From: Glaciecola sp947496235 | GTDB taxonomy: Bacteria; Pseudomonadota; Gammaproteobacteria; Enterobacterales; Alteromonadaceae | Direction: 5' to 3' | Assembly: GCF_050306235.1 (NCBI RefSeq) | Contig: NZ_JBLWFH010000004.1 | Span: 1 to 64,000 of the forward strand | Length of the DNA stretch: 64,000 bases | Shown: piece by piece, positions 33,570 through 43,694 of the stretch | Position numbering within the stretch: the stretch's first letter is position 1 | How the letters are laid out: each line of letters starts with the position of its first letter | Made by a program: the position numbers and the translations under genes | The notes under the pieces: model-generated | Database searches by the model: none | What the model was told of the DNA's origin: nothing | The model's input: the letters and a program-made list of their open reading frames with translations, nothing else

Positions 33570-35237
33570 ATGGCCCAATACGTTTATTCAATGCATAGAG
33601 TGGGTAAAATTGTCCCACCGAATCGTCAAATTTTAAAAAATATCAGCTTAAGCTTTTTCCCAGGTGCGAAAATCGGTGTTCTTGGTTTAAACGGTGCTGG
33701 TAAATCAACCTTACTTCGAATTATGGCTGGCGTTGATACTGAAATAGAGGGTGAAGCTAGGCCCCAGCCCGGACTTAAAATTGGTTATTTGCCCCAAGAG
33801 CCTAAATTGGATGAAAGCAAAGATGTACGAGGCAACATAGAAGAGGCGGTGGCAGATGTTGTTGATGCGTTAGCCAGAATCGATCAAGTTTATGCAGCCT
33901 ATGCAGAACCTGATGCAGATTTTGATGCTTTGGCCAAAGAACAAGGTGAATTAGAAGCCATTATCCAAAGTAAAGACGGTCATAACTTAGACAATGCACT
34001 TGAGCGGGCTGCAGATGCGTTAAGATTGCCGCCTTGGGATGCGGATGTTACTAAGTTATCGGGTGGCGAAAGAAGACGGGTGGCTTTGTGCAAACTATTG
34101 TTAGAAAAGCCAGAAATGCTTTTACTGGATGAGCCGACCAACCACCTTGACGCAGAGTCAGTAGCTTGGTTAGAACGTTTCTTACACGACTATGAAGGCA
34201 CTGTGGTCGCCATTACCCATGATAGATATTTCTTGGATAATGTAGCTGGTTGGATCTTGGAACTAGACAGAGGTGAAGGTATCCCTTGGGAAGGTAACTA
34301 CTCTAGCTGGCTAGAACAAAAAGATAAACGTTTAGAGCAAGAAGAACGCTCAGAAAACGCTCGTCAAAAGTCGATTAAGCAAGAATTAGAATGGGTACGT
34401 TCAAATCCCAAAGGTCGTCAAGCAAAAAGTAAAGCGCGTATGGCCAGATTTGAAGAGCTCAATACTTCTGATTATCAAAAACGTAATGAAACAAACGAGT
34501 TATTCATTCCACCAGGTGAACGCTTAGGTGACAAAGTAATTGAAGTTGAAAATCTTTGTAAATCATACGGCGATAGACTACTCATTGATGATTTATCATT
34601 CAAAGTACCCAAGGGAGCTATCGTAGGTATCATCGGACCAAACGGTGCGGGTAAATCAACGCTGTTTAGAATGCTTACCGGTATTGAACAGCCCGACAGC
34701 GGTAAAATTGACATCGGCGATACCGTAAAAATTGCCAGTGTTGATCAATTTAGAGATCATATGGATGGCAACAAAACCGTATGGCAAGAATTGTCTGATG
34801 GTTTAGATTTAGTCAAGATTGGTAATTTTGAGTTAAACAGCCGAGCTTATTGCAGTCGATTTAACTTTAAAGGAACCGATCAGCAAAAATTCATCAAAGA
34901 TCTGTCCGGCGGGGAGCGTAACCGTGTGCACTTGGCTAAGTTATTGAAAGCGGGAGGCAACGTATTACTGCTGGATGAACCGACCAACGACCTAGATGTT
35001 GAAACCTTGCGTGCTCTTGAAAATGCTCTACTTGAATTCCCTGGATGCGCCATGGTTATATCCCACGACCGTTGGTTCCTAGACCGAGTAGCGACACACA
35101 TTATGGATTATCGCGATGAAGGTAAAATCAACTTCTATGAAGGTAACTACAACGAATACGAAAGCTGGTTAAAAGAAAACTTTGGTCAAGACGTTGTAGA
35201 ACCTCATCGTTTAAAATATAAAAAAATGTCCGACTAA
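33570..35237 (+). CDS. ettA: Energy-dependent translational throttle protein EttA
   Basis: ABC-F ATPase that binds the ribosomal E site and gates entry into elongation when ATP is low. 555 residues with two ABC modules: GLNGAGKST and LSGGERRRVALC, then GPNGAGKST and LSGGERNRVHLA, with the P-site-tRNA-interaction linker between them (about 240-320, Lys/Arg/Glu-rich). No membrane segment. It overlaps the end of radA on the other strand by 4 bases. Confidence 0.97.
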   Translation: MAQYVYSMHRVGKIVPPNRQILKNISLSFFPGAKIGVLGLNGAGKSTLLRIMAGVDTEIEGEARPQPGLKIGYLPQEPKLDESKDVRGNIEEAVADVVDALARIDQVYAAYAEPDADFDALAKEQGELEAIIQSKDGHNLDNALERAADALRLPPWDADVTKLSGGERRRVALCKLLLEKPEMLLLDEPTNHLDAESVAWLERFLHDYEGTVVAITHDRYFLDNVAGWILELDRGEGIPWEGNYSSWLEQKDKRLEQEERSENARQKSIKQELEWVRSNPKGRQAKSKARMARFEELNTSDYQKRNETNELFIPPGERLGDKVIEVENLCKSYGDRLLIDDLSFKVPKGAIVGIIGPNGAGKSTLFRMLTGIEQPDSGKIDIGDTVKIASVDQFRDHMDGNKTVWQELSDGLDLVKIGNFELNSRAYCSRFNFKGTDQQKFIKDLSGGERNRVHLAKLLKAGGNVLLLDEPTNDLDVETLRALENALLEFPGCAMVISHDRWFLDRVATHIMDYRDEGKINFYEGNYNEYESWLKENFGQDVVEPHRLKYKKMSD

Positions 35238-36598
35238 ATAGCTTCCAAAGCATCAACTAGCCTAACCACGGGGATTACCTCAATCCCCTCGATAGGCTTT
35301 TTCGGTGCATTAGCTTTCGGCACTATTGCTTTAGTAAAACCATGCTTTGCCGCTTCGCTAATTCGATCTGAACCATGAGGTACAGGTCTTATTTCACCTG
35401 ACAAGCCTACTTCTCCAAAAGCTATTAACCCTTGTGGCAGTACGTTGTTGCGAAAACTTGAAAGCATTGCCAGTAGCAGTGCCAAGTCAGCACTGGTTTC
35501 TGTCACTTTAACGCCCCCAACGACATTCACAAACACATCTTGATCGTGCATTTGAATACCACCATGTCTATGCACCACGGCCAGCAGCATCGCCAAACGA
35601 TTATGGTCGAGCCCGACTGCCACTCGTCTGGGATTTGATAACTGCGAATGGTCTACCAAGGCTTGAATTTCTACTAGTAGTGGTCGCGTACCTTCCCATA
35701 CTGACATTACAATACTGCCAGCAGATGGCTGTTGTTGGCGATTTAAAAAGATGGCTGAAGGATTGGAGACTTCCTTCATCCCTTTTTCGGTCATGCCGAA
35801 TACCCCGAGTTCATTGATTGCCCCGAAGCGATTTTTAGTCCCCCTAAGAGTACGGAAACGTCCGTCACTTTCCCCCTCTAGCATCATGGAACAATCGATG
35901 CAGTGCTCTAGTACTTTAGGGCCTGCCAAACTGCCGTCTTTGGTAACATGGCCAACAATAAACATCGCAATATGATGTTGTTTGGCAAAACGTGTTAGCG
36001 TAGCTGCGCATTCACGTACTTGTGTAACTCCTCCCGGAGCTGAGGGAATATCAGCCATGTTCATAACTTGAATAGAGTCGATAACCATTACTTTGGGTTT
36101 ATGCTCTAAGGCCAAATGGCAGATGGTATCAACATTAGTTTCAGCTAACAGTTTCAGCTTGTCGTCAGGTAATTGTAAGCGTTTTGCTCGCATAGCGACT
36201 TGTTGCAGCGATTCTTCCCCTGTGACATAAAGAACAGAACCTTGTTCGGCTAAAAAGCACATAACTTGTAATAAAAGCGTCGATTTACCTGCGCCTGGAG
36301 ACCCACCAATCAACATTGCAGCTCCCGGCACTATGCCACCTCCTAGGACACGATCTAACTCCTTAAAACCAGAGGTAAACCTAGGTAGCGCAGCGAGATC
36401 AATATCTTGAAGAATTTCAACTTTTGCAGTTGTCGCCCCTGCAAATCCGGAATAACCAGCAGAACGCGCTTCTTTGGCTGTTTGCACCACAAATTCATTT
36501 AGGGTATTCCATTCCCCACAATCTTTACATTGTCCTTGCCAACGCACGTGCTCAGCACCGCATTGATTACATACATAAGCGATTTTTTTCTTTGCCAT
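35234..36598 (-). CDS. radA: DNA repair protein RadA
   Basis: RecA-like ATPase that drives branch migration in recombination repair. 454 residues: zinc finger CNQCG...CKDC (residues 10-27), Walker A GGSPGAGKSTL (about 98), the RadA-specific KNRFG motif, and a C-terminal Lon-protease-like domain. radA, serB and ettA are also neighbours in E. coli. Confidence 0.97.
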   Translation of the reverse strand: MAKKKIAYVCNQCGAEHVRWQGQCKDCGEWNTLNEFVVQTAKEARSAGYSGFAGATTAKVEILQDIDLAALPRFTSGFKELDRVLGGGIVPGAAMLIGGSPGAGKSTLLLQVMCFLAEQGSVLYVTGEESLQQVAMRAKRLQLPDDKLKLLAETNVDTICHLALEHKPKVMVIDSIQVMNMADIPSAPGGVTQVRECAATLTRFAKQHHIAMFIVGHVTKDGSLAGPKVLEHCIDCSMMLEGESDGRFRTLRGTKNRFGAINELGVFGMTEKGMKEVSNPSAIFLNRQQQPSAGSIVMSVWEGTRPLLVEIQALVDHSQLSNPRRVAVGLDHNRLAMLLAVVHRHGGIQMHDQDVFVNVVGGVKVTETSADLALLLAMLSSFRNNVLPQGLIAFGEVGLSGEIRPVPHGSDRISEAAKHGFTKAIVPKANAPKKPIEGIEVIPVVRLVDALEAI

Positions 36599-36755
36599 TA
36601 TTTTTCTTTTAATTTGTTTTTCAGACCAATCTTATTGTAAGTTGACTCAATAATTCAGCAAAACCTGCTGTTTGTTGCATTATTTGTTGCGTTGCGAACC
36701 ACAATGATCAAAGTTATCAGTAGTTTTTCCGATATATAAAGAAGAATGGAAAATT

Positions 36756-39221
36756 GTGTTAATCAAGCTGCAGACAAAAATGACACCAGACCTATCACCT
36801 TATCGTGAAATTATTAACTCTTTAGCGCCTCTAGTAAACCACAGCTCTTTTAACAAGGCGTTCAAAGAGCGCACGCACAATGTAGCAAACGAGCTGAAAT
36901 TTCTATTAAAAATGGAAATTAAGCGTCTTGCGAAACCATGCATAAGATCTATTGATTTACGCTCAAAGGTCAATGATGAATGCAGAAATTTTAATTACCA
37001 AGGCATTCCTCATTATCTTCATGTTAACGGAATTTTAGAGTTTGAGAAACTGGTAAAACGATACGGTGAATACACCTTTGGTGTTTATGAAGGCGTTATA
37101 AATTTTGCAGAAGATGAAAAACGTCGTCAAGAATTAGTCAAAATGCAGCCTGTCATGTTAAATGATACACAGCTTGAAATTCCAGATGACAAATACATTA
37201 CACCTTGTCAGGAATTATTGAATTACCCTGTACGTAAAGAAGAACGTTTAAATTACGTTGTTGCTGTAGAAGTTTTCTTTGACGACAACAGCAGTGCAAT
37301 GGCCAGCACCTTAGATATTTCCATAAACGGACTAAAAATTCGATTTAAAGATCCATTGGCACTGGAAAAAGTGAAAGTGTCCGCACCAGTGTTCGTGGTT
37401 TTCAGAGGATTAGATAGATCCACTGGTATCGCAAAAGACAGTGTTGAATACCAAATTTTAGGCTTATCAGACAATGGCGCTAAAACCTGTGTGCATCTTA
37501 TGCGTCCTAATATCAACAATAATAATCTGTTTAATGACTTTGTGCACACCTTGATTAAATTGCAAAAGCGCCGTTATAAAGTAAATTTAGACAATGTTGA
37601 AATGGCCCTTTCGAGCAAGGTATATGAACAGAGCTTTGGCAGTAACCTGACTGCATTACCTGTGTTCGTTAAAAAAGATGATTTGGGGCTTTTGCAAGCC
37701 TGTTATATTAGTTCAAACGGTTGTTCAAAAAAAATATCAGACTATTGGTTAGATGAGAACCAGCAGCAAATGCTAGGTTATTTGGTGAATCCAGAGCGTA
37801 TTCAACGATTAATGCAGTCAAATGCAGCTTTGCCACAGACCATAGTGTATAGCTTTCACCATATCAAAAATGACAAGATTTATTTTTATTCAGCTTCACT
37901 TCAAGAGCTGAAAGAGCAACCCAAACTGGCAGAAACCTTTTTAAGTTATGCGTCTAGACGTGTGAGCTGGCGTGTTTTTCATCTCAGTTACAGCGACGTT
38001 AACAGTCAACATGCTTATTGCCCAACTTCTATCCCTGATGGCATAAGTAAACAAGTTGACAAACTTAACAAACCTCTAGCACCGCGTTTGGTAGGAAAGG
38101 TTAAAGACATCTCCGGAATGGTGTTAATTACGGATATCACTCACCAGCATGCTCAAGAAATTTACCAGCGTCGGGATTTGGATGAAAAAAGTATTCGTTT
38201 ACTTAAATATTTTGGGCACGCCCGTAATAAACCTCCCTATCCCGTTGAAACTTTCCGCCATAAGCAGCAAGAGCTTCGTCGTCAAACCCGTTACGTTTTG
38301 AGGACACCTGTTATTGTAAAAACCCAGCATGGCACCTTTAAAGGATTTACTGAAGATTTTTCCGTTAGTGGTTTACGCATTGAATTGGATGCGGAATTCC
38401 AACAGCGAGTGCATAGCAAGGTAAATGTGAGTTTTCCAAACTTAACTGCGGTTCCAGAAGGGTTTAATTTGCATGATTTAACTTATCGAGTGAAACATGT
38501 AAATTCAGAAAAATTGGTTTTACATTTACACGCTGAGTCTGATGATGAAACCAATGATGCGGAAGAGTTTTTTAGTCAGTTAATTAGCGCTAATCAAAAG
38601 AAACTACAAGCATTGCAAGATGAAGAAAAAGTCCCAGGGATGAGCATAGCGCTGCGTAATCTTCACATGAAATCAACACCTCAAGTATGTGTCTACGTGG
38701 AGAAAAAGCAAAATGGTTTTGTACCGGCCATGGCCACAACAAACCAAGTGCGTGCCGAATGGATGACTTTTTTACATCATAATGCCAATTTGGTATCGCT
38801 TAATTTGTCTTTTCTATTTCAAGATGACGACCAAAGTACGGCCTTTATTCGACAGTCTATAAAAATGATGGCGATAGATCCTAGACCCGTTACTACCGAA
38901 CTTTATGTTGCTTTTGATCCTGAAGAAAAGCGCAAAGAATTGCAGGTAAGCGCCAAATGGTCTTACCAATTAAGTACCCATAGAGCAAAACGGTCTTTTA
39001 TAAAACAAGCACAACAGAGCGGCAGGTTTTTTTGCTTTTCTATCACAGTAAATAAAGCCCTTCGTCCTGACATGGAAATGTTGGAACAAGAATTATTTTA
39101 TTTGTCTCAACATGCGATCCACAAAGCAACACATTTTGAAGAGCGCATGTGGGATATAGCGGCGACTATATTTATTACCGATATAACCAATGAAGTAGAA
39201 TTCAGATATAAATTGGGTTGA
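36756..39221 (+). CDS. Large PilZ-domain protein with two c-di-GMP-binding motifs
   Basis: A 821-residue cytoplasmic protein without membrane segments. Two PilZ domains are visible, both with full c-di-GMP motifs: RKEER with DISING (about residues 160 and 187) and RRQTR with DFSVSG (about 508 and 535). Nothing recognisable lies around them. The start is probably GTG at 36756 with GGA 5 bases upstream; an ATG eight codons in is an alternative. It may read c-di-GMP to control motility or surface functions, as PilZ proteins do, but target and partners are unknown. It is convergent with serB (10 bases). Confidence 0.8.
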   Translation: MLIKLQTKMTPDLSPYREIINSLAPLVNHSSFNKAFKERTHNVANELKFLLKMEIKRLAKPCIRSIDLRSKVNDECRNFNYQGIPHYLHVNGILEFEKLVKRYGEYTFGVYEGVINFAEDEKRRQELVKMQPVMLNDTQLEIPDDKYITPCQELLNYPVRKEERLNYVVAVEVFFDDNSSAMASTLDISINGLKIRFKDPLALEKVKVSAPVFVVFRGLDRSTGIAKDSVEYQILGLSDNGAKTCVHLMRPNINNNNLFNDFVHTLIKLQKRRYKVNLDNVEMALSSKVYEQSFGSNLTALPVFVKKDDLGLLQACYISSNGCSKKISDYWLDENQQQMLGYLVNPERIQRLMQSNAALPQTIVYSFHHIKNDKIYFYSASLQELKEQPKLAETFLSYASRRVSWRVFHLSYSDVNSQHAYCPTSIPDGISKQVDKLNKPLAPRLVGKVKDISGMVLITDITHQHAQEIYQRRDLDEKSIRLLKYFGHARNKPPYPVETFRHKQQELRRQTRYVLRTPVIVKTQHGTFKGFTEDFSVSGLRIELDAEFQQRVHSKVNVSFPNLTAVPEGFNLHDLTYRVKHVNSEKLVLHLHAESDDETNDAEEFFSQLISANQKKLQALQDEEKVPGMSIALRNLHMKSTPQVCVYVEKKQNGFVPAMATTNQVRAEWMTFLHHNANLVSLNLSFLFQDDDQSTAFIRQSIKMMAIDPRPVTTELYVAFDPEEKRKELQVSAKWSYQLSTHRAKRSFIKQAQQSGRFFCFSITVNKALRPDMEMLEQELFYLSQHAIHKATHFEERMWDIAATIFITDITNEVEFRYKLG

Positions 39222-39231
39222 ATGAAACCTC

Positions 39232-40257
39232 TTACTTCATCATATAGAGCAGGCTTTCAAAATTCGTCACATTGATAGCTGCATCAGCGGCCTCTTGCAC
39301 CGCAGGTTTGGCTCTAAATGCGACGCCAAGACCAGCTTCACCCATCATGACTAGATCGTTTGCGCCATCTCCAATTGCCACACTTTGTCGTTTTGGAAAA
39401 TCATATTCTTGTGTCAGGTTAACCAGAATATCTGCTTTGCGCTGAGCATCGACAATTTGACCAATAACCTTACCGGTAAGTTTACCATCTTCAACTTCTA
39501 ACAGATTACTGAACGCATGATCAAGGTTTGCAACATCTCTCACATAATCGGCAAAGAAGGTAAAACCGCCAGAGGCTAAAACAAGCTTCCAACCGTGCTG
39601 TTTGAGTATTTGCATAGTCGCCAAAAAATTCTGATTTATGGGCAAACGATGGCGAATGAGATTTAGTTTGTTGAGTTCTACCCCTTGCAAACAAGCAACC
39701 CTATATTTAAGGGAATCAGTAAAAGCAATTTCCCCTCGCATAGCTTGTTCAGTAACTTCAGCCACTTTATCTTTGACACCTGCCAAGCCCGCAATTTCAT
39801 CTATACATTCAATTTCAATAATGGTGGAATCCATATCCATCACCAAAATACCTGGGCTGGTTAAACAGACCTCTGATTGGTTAAAAATATCCATATGATA
39901 CTTAGCCCCTAACCCAATGAGCCGAATATTACTCAACTCATTCACTTCAGTTAGAAGTTCACACAAAACCACCTGCTGTCCAAATTGCATATTAAATGGA
40001 TGATGGAAGAGTCTCACATTGTCTATTTTGAGATCACGCATCAGCTGGCAGATAACCCATAGATTAATACCTTGACCGACCAATACGAGTACTTGGTGTT
40101 CGGATTTCGGCGCCGGAAGCAATTCTTCAGAGCTATGAAAACTAGCGCCATCAAATTCCACATGAAGGCTTTGCTTATTGTTCAAAAAATCACATGAGGC
40201 CAAGCTTGAGGTTACATCGGGAAGATCTAAGTCTGACAAGGAAAATACAGATTCCAT
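39232..40257 (-). CDS. serB: Phosphoserine phosphatase SerB
   Basis: Final step of serine synthesis. 341 residues. The HAD core carries the DMDST nucleophile motif (about residue 137), ECIDEIAG, and the later motifs LASGGFTFF and GDGANDLVM. The N-terminal about 125 residues form the regulatory part, as in E. coli SerB (322). Divergent from the SMP-family gene, as in enterics. Confidence 0.96.
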   Translation of the reverse strand: MESVFSLSDLDLPDVTSSLASCDFLNNKQSLHVEFDGASFHSSEELLPAPKSEHQVLVLVGQGINLWVICQLMRDLKIDNVRLFHHPFNMQFGQQVVLCELLTEVNELSNIRLIGLGAKYHMDIFNQSEVCLTSPGILVMDMDSTIIEIECIDEIAGLAGVKDKVAEVTEQAMRGEIAFTDSLKYRVACLQGVELNKLNLIRHRLPINQNFLATMQILKQHGWKLVLASGGFTFFADYVRDVANLDHAFSNLLEVEDGKLTGKVIGQIVDAQRKADILVNLTQEYDFPKRQSVAIGDGANDLVMMGEAGLGVAFRAKPAVQEAADAAINVTNFESLLYMMK

Positions 40258-40399
40258 AATAAAAATAAAATGACTAGGATTTAAATTACCGCCATATTAC
40301 CTAATTCGTCTTAAGTGTAAACCAAAAGACTTGGCAAATATGCTGTTTTCCTCTAATGTCATGAGAAGAAACTGGACGTAAATGTTATAAAACATCTGT

Positions 40400-40987
40400 A
40401 TGCAGCATCAAAAACAACAAAATTTTGCCATTTTTAAACGCATATCTACCGCGATTATTTTTATCTGCGCAGGGATTTTAGCGGTAAATTTATGGTTGAT
40501 GCACAGCGTAAATGCCCAGCAATGGTATCAGATAGAATCCGAACAATTAGGTCGAGGTTTAACTCGGCAGGCTGCAAAAATGGTCGCTGTTCCCATGGAA
40601 AACAAACAAGACGATCTATTGACTTACTATGTTGAAGTGATTAATCAAGGTCGCTTTGTAGAAGGCGCGGTCATCTTTAACAAATTAGGCGAACGCATTA
40701 ATCAACCATTAGGCATGATGTCGGTGGTTGATATTATCAGTAAGAAAAACACGGCTCCGTTAGTGTTTGTTGAAGACATTGTTGATAGTAATAATCAAGT
40801 AATCGGCTATATCAAACTGATTTTGAATCGGGAAGAAGTTACTCAGCACCACAGAAACTTCAGTCAGGGACAGCTTTCGCAAACAGCTGTGATCATAGTG
40901 CTAACGGTCATTTTATCTATATTATTAACCCGCTTGTTTTACAAATTTCGCTATCGTCATTTAATTGGGGATGAAAAAGTTCTCTGA
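40400..40987 (+). CDS. SMP (AhpA/YtjB) family membrane protein
   Basis: A 195-residue protein with two membrane helices (about residues 15-35 and 158-178) and a periplasmic middle domain, then a short basic tail. This layout, and the divergent position next to serB, match the SMP/YtjB family. No biochemical function is established for it. The C-terminus overlaps the convergent tatD-type gene by 31 bases. Confidence 0.8.
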   Translation: MQHQKQQNFAIFKRISTAIIFICAGILAVNLWLMHSVNAQQWYQIESEQLGRGLTRQAAKMVAVPMENKQDDLLTYYVEVINQGRFVEGAVIFNKLGERINQPLGMMSVVDIISKKNTAPLVFVEDIVDSNNQVIGYIKLILNREEVTQHHRNFSQGQLSQTAVIIVLTVILSILLTRLFYKFRYRHLIGDEKVL

Positions 40988-41757
40988 TAATTTTCCGTGC
41001 TGATGTTTTTAATGGTTTTGCTATCAATGTGTAGCAGGTCAGATAATGCATCAACAATTAAGGGTAATCTTTCTGGCGTATTACGCTGCCCCTGAAAACC
41101 AAAAATGGGCATATCAGGCGCATCGGTTTCTAATACCAAATGTTGGATGCCGACCTTAGCTATCGCTTGTCTGGTTTTTTTTGCCCGCGCATAAGTAATA
41201 GTCCCACCAACCCCTAAAACAAAGCCTAAATCAAGGTAAGTTTTTGCTATTTCGTAACTTCCCGAAAATGCATGAATACTGCCGCCGAGGCTAAATCGAG
41301 TTGATTTTAATACTTGAATTAGTTCGTTATGGCTTTGCCTATGATGAAGTACAAGAGGCTTATTGAAGGTTTTTGCAATAGCAATTTGCGCTTCCAACAA
41401 TTCAATTTGTTCGACCATGGGCACATCAATTACCGCATCTAAACCTGTTTCACCTATAGCCACTATTTGATTTACATGTTGGCTTACTTTCTCTGCTAAC
41501 GAGGTTATTTTGTTTTTGCTATCCACGGGTGCATGCTGACGAAGAAAGTAAGGGTGTAAACCAAAACAAATATCAAGCTCTGGATAAATTGCTTGTAGGT
41601 CAAGTAACGTATCGAATTGCCAGAGGTGTAAGCCAGGCACCAAAAGCTTACTGACTGCCAAGCTTTTAGCTTTGTTGAGCACTTCGGCTCTATCGGTATC
41701 AAATGCAGGTAAATCTATGTGGCAATGGCTATCTATCATATTGTAGACTAGTCGCAT
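40957..41757 (-). CDS. TatD-family deoxyribonuclease, YjjV-type
   Basis: Metal-dependent hydrolase of the amidohydrolase superfamily, likely a DNase. DSHCHID near residue 9 and the E, H, H and D metal ligands are present (GETGLD, HHRQ, IHAF, LETDAPD). It follows E. coli YjjV closely (VGGTITYARAKKTR, GFQGQRNTPERLP), so it is the YjjV branch and not TatD itself. An alternative start is the ATG at 41739 directly before IDSHCH. Confidence 0.9.
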   Translation of the reverse strand: MRLVYNMIDSHCHIDLPAFDTDRAEVLNKAKSLAVSKLLVPGLHLWQFDTLLDLQAIYPELDICFGLHPYFLRQHAPVDSKNKITSLAEKVSQHVNQIVAIGETGLDAVIDVPMVEQIELLEAQIAIAKTFNKPLVLHHRQSHNELIQVLKSTRFSLGGSIHAFSGSYEIAKTYLDLGFVLGVGGTITYARAKKTRQAIAKVGIQHLVLETDAPDMPIFGFQGQRNTPERLPLIVDALSDLLHIDSKTIKNISTENYQRTFSSPIK

Positions 41758-42119
41758 TGCCGCAATATGTAATCTCGTAACTCTTTTTTAAGTGTTTTTG
41801 CTACAAGCAAAAAAGAGTTATCAATCATTCGCTCAATCTCACCTGGCGGCAAACTAGCATCTAACTCCACAGTGTTCCAATGCTTCTTATTCATATGGTA
41901 GCCAGGCTTGATTGCGGCAAAAATATCTCGAAGTTGGATCGCTTCAAGAGGATCGCATTTTAGATTAATAAAGTATTTACCTTCTCTACGAGATACTAGC
42001 GCAAACATTTTACCCTGTACTTTGAACACCTTTACCTCAGGGCCGAATGGATAGTCCTCTACTACCTCGGGTTTTTCTTTTATATATTCGATGAAGTGAG
42101 TTAATTCCATTTTAGACAA
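41748..42119 (-). CDS. MmcQ/YjbR family DNA-binding-like protein
   Basis: A 123-residue protein of the MmcQ/YjbR (CyaY-like) family, with KVFKVQGKMFAL, LKCDP and MNKKHWNTVELD stretches. Function is not established. Its stop overlaps the next gene's start by 10 bases. Confidence 0.88.
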   Translation of the reverse strand: MSKMELTHFIEYIKEKPEVVEDYPFGPEVKVFKVQGKMFALVSRREGKYFINLKCDPLEAIQLRDIFAAIKPGYHMNKKHWNTVELDASLPPGEIERMIDNSFLLVAKTLKKELRDYILRQCD

Positions 42120-42134
42120 CAGAACATTGAGTTT

Positions 42135-42776
42135 TTAGGGCATTAATCGATGATAACGCCAGTTTCCGTCTGTTTGCAAATTGTATTCAAATCTATCATG
42201 CAAACGATGCTCTCCGCCTTGCCAAAACTCGATTTGATGAGGTTTAACCAAGTATCCGCCCCAAAAATCAGGCAGTGGAATTTCACCCTTAGCAAATTTT
42301 TCTTTCATTTGAAAAAATTGCGTCATTAATAACTCTCGCGTTGAAATAGGTTGGCTCTGCTGACTGGCCCATGCACCTAATTGCGAGTCTCTAGGGCGAG
42401 ATAGAAAATATTTTAAGACTTGGCTACGGGATAACTTTTCTGCAGTACCGCATACCTTTACTTGGCGCTCCAGAATGTACCAAGGGAAATGCAAAGATAT
42501 TTTAGCGTTTGATTTCAGATCTTGCGCTTTTTTTGAGCCTAGGTTGGTATAAAAAACAAAGCCTTGTTCGGATACATCTTTAAGCAACACAATTCTTTGG
42601 CTTGGCTGTCCATCCGCATCTACAGTAGCTACTGTCATTGCATTGGGATCTGGTAACTCTGATTCAATAGCCTGATGTAGCCACTGTTTAAATAAATCAA
42701 TGGGGTCATCTGTTAATTCAGATTCTTGTAAGCGCCCAAGTTTATATTCTTTACGAAAATCCTGTAGCGGTTTCAT
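42135..42776 (-). CDS. pdxH: Pyridoxamine 5'-phosphate oxidase
   Basis: FMN enzyme making pyridoxal phosphate. 213 residues, near the usual 218. Family motifs include ATVDADGQPSQRIVLLK, GFVFYTNLGSKKA and the C-terminal GGEHRLHDRF stretch binding FMN and PLP. PLP is also used by GlyA in this window. It follows era after 15 bases. Confidence 0.97.
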   Translation of the reverse strand: MKPLQDFRKEYKLGRLQESELTDDPIDLFKQWLHQAIESELPDPNAMTVATVDADGQPSQRIVLLKDVSEQGFVFYTNLGSKKAQDLKSNAKISLHFPWYILERQVKVCGTAEKLSRSQVLKYFLSRPRDSQLGAWASQQSQPISTRELLMTQFFQMKEKFAKGEIPLPDFWGGYLVKPHQIEFWQGGEHRLHDRFEYNLQTDGNWRYHRLMP

Positions 42777-42791
42777 GACTGCTCCAACATT

Positions 42792-43694
42792 CTAACGAAA
42801 ATCTTCGTCATACCCTAACGAACGAAGCGCTCTCTCATCATCAGCCCAACCGGACTTCACTTTAACCCACAATTCAAGAAATACTTTGTTATCAAACAAC
42901 TTTTCCATGTCCTTGCGAGCTTCAGCACCTATGGTTTTAATATGGCTACCATTTTTACCTATTACCATAGGCTTTTGACTGGCACGCTCTACCAAAATTA
43001 AACCGTTGATATGATAGACGCCGTTGGGTGCAAGTTTAAACTGTTCAATCTCTACTGTGACAGAGTATGGCAATTCATCTCCGGTAAAACGCATCAGCTT
43101 TTCACGGATAATTTCTCCCGCCATAAAGCGACTAGAGCGATCGGTCACATAATCCTCTGGAAAGAAAAATTCTGATTCTGGTAGCTTAGAGAGTATGAGC
43201 TGGCGTAGTTTTTCGATCTGTTTTCCCTGTTTTGCCGACACAGGCAATACTTGTTCAAAATCATGCAACTTATTCAATCGTTCTAGGGTTTCCATAAGAT
43301 CACCCTGTTCAGCCACCTTATCGATCTTGTTGACGATTAACCAACAGGGTAAACCTGCATCCTTCACTTTCTGCAGAACCATTTCGTCGTCTGGTAGCCA
43401 GCGTGTACCCTCAACAACAAATAACACTAAAAACACATCACCAAAAGAACTACTCGCGGCCCGATTCATCAGTTTATTGATAGCTCTTTTTTCTTCTTTA
43501 TGCAGGCCAGGCGTATCCACGTATATTGCCTGTGCGTTGTCTTGAGTATCGATGCCAATGATACGATGCCGAGTGGTTTGTGGTTTGCGTGAGGTAATAC
43601 TTACTTTCTGACCCAAAATTCGATTGAGTATGGTTGATTTACCTACATTTGGTCGGCCAATGATAGACACCATGCCGCATTTTGTTTTTGTCAT
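42792..43694 (-). CDS. era: GTPase Era
   Basis: Essential GTPase in 30S subunit assembly. GRPNVGKST (P-loop), DTPG and NKID motifs, with a C-terminal KH domain containing VIGKNGSHIKTIG. 300 residues. Its ATG overlaps the rnc stop (4 bases), as in E. coli. Confidence 0.98.
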   Translation of the reverse strand: MTKTKCGMVSIIGRPNVGKSTILNRILGQKVSITSRKPQTTRHRIIGIDTQDNAQAIYVDTPGLHKEEKRAINKLMNRAASSSFGDVFLVLFVVEGTRWLPDDEMVLQKVKDAGLPCWLIVNKIDKVAEQGDLMETLERLNKLHDFEQVLPVSAKQGKQIEKLRQLILSKLPESEFFFPEDYVTDRSSRFMAGEIIREKLMRFTGDELPYSVTVEIEQFKLAPNGVYHINGLILVERASQKPMVIGKNGSHIKTIGAEARKDMEKLFDNKVFLELWVKVKSGWADDERALRSLGYDEDFR

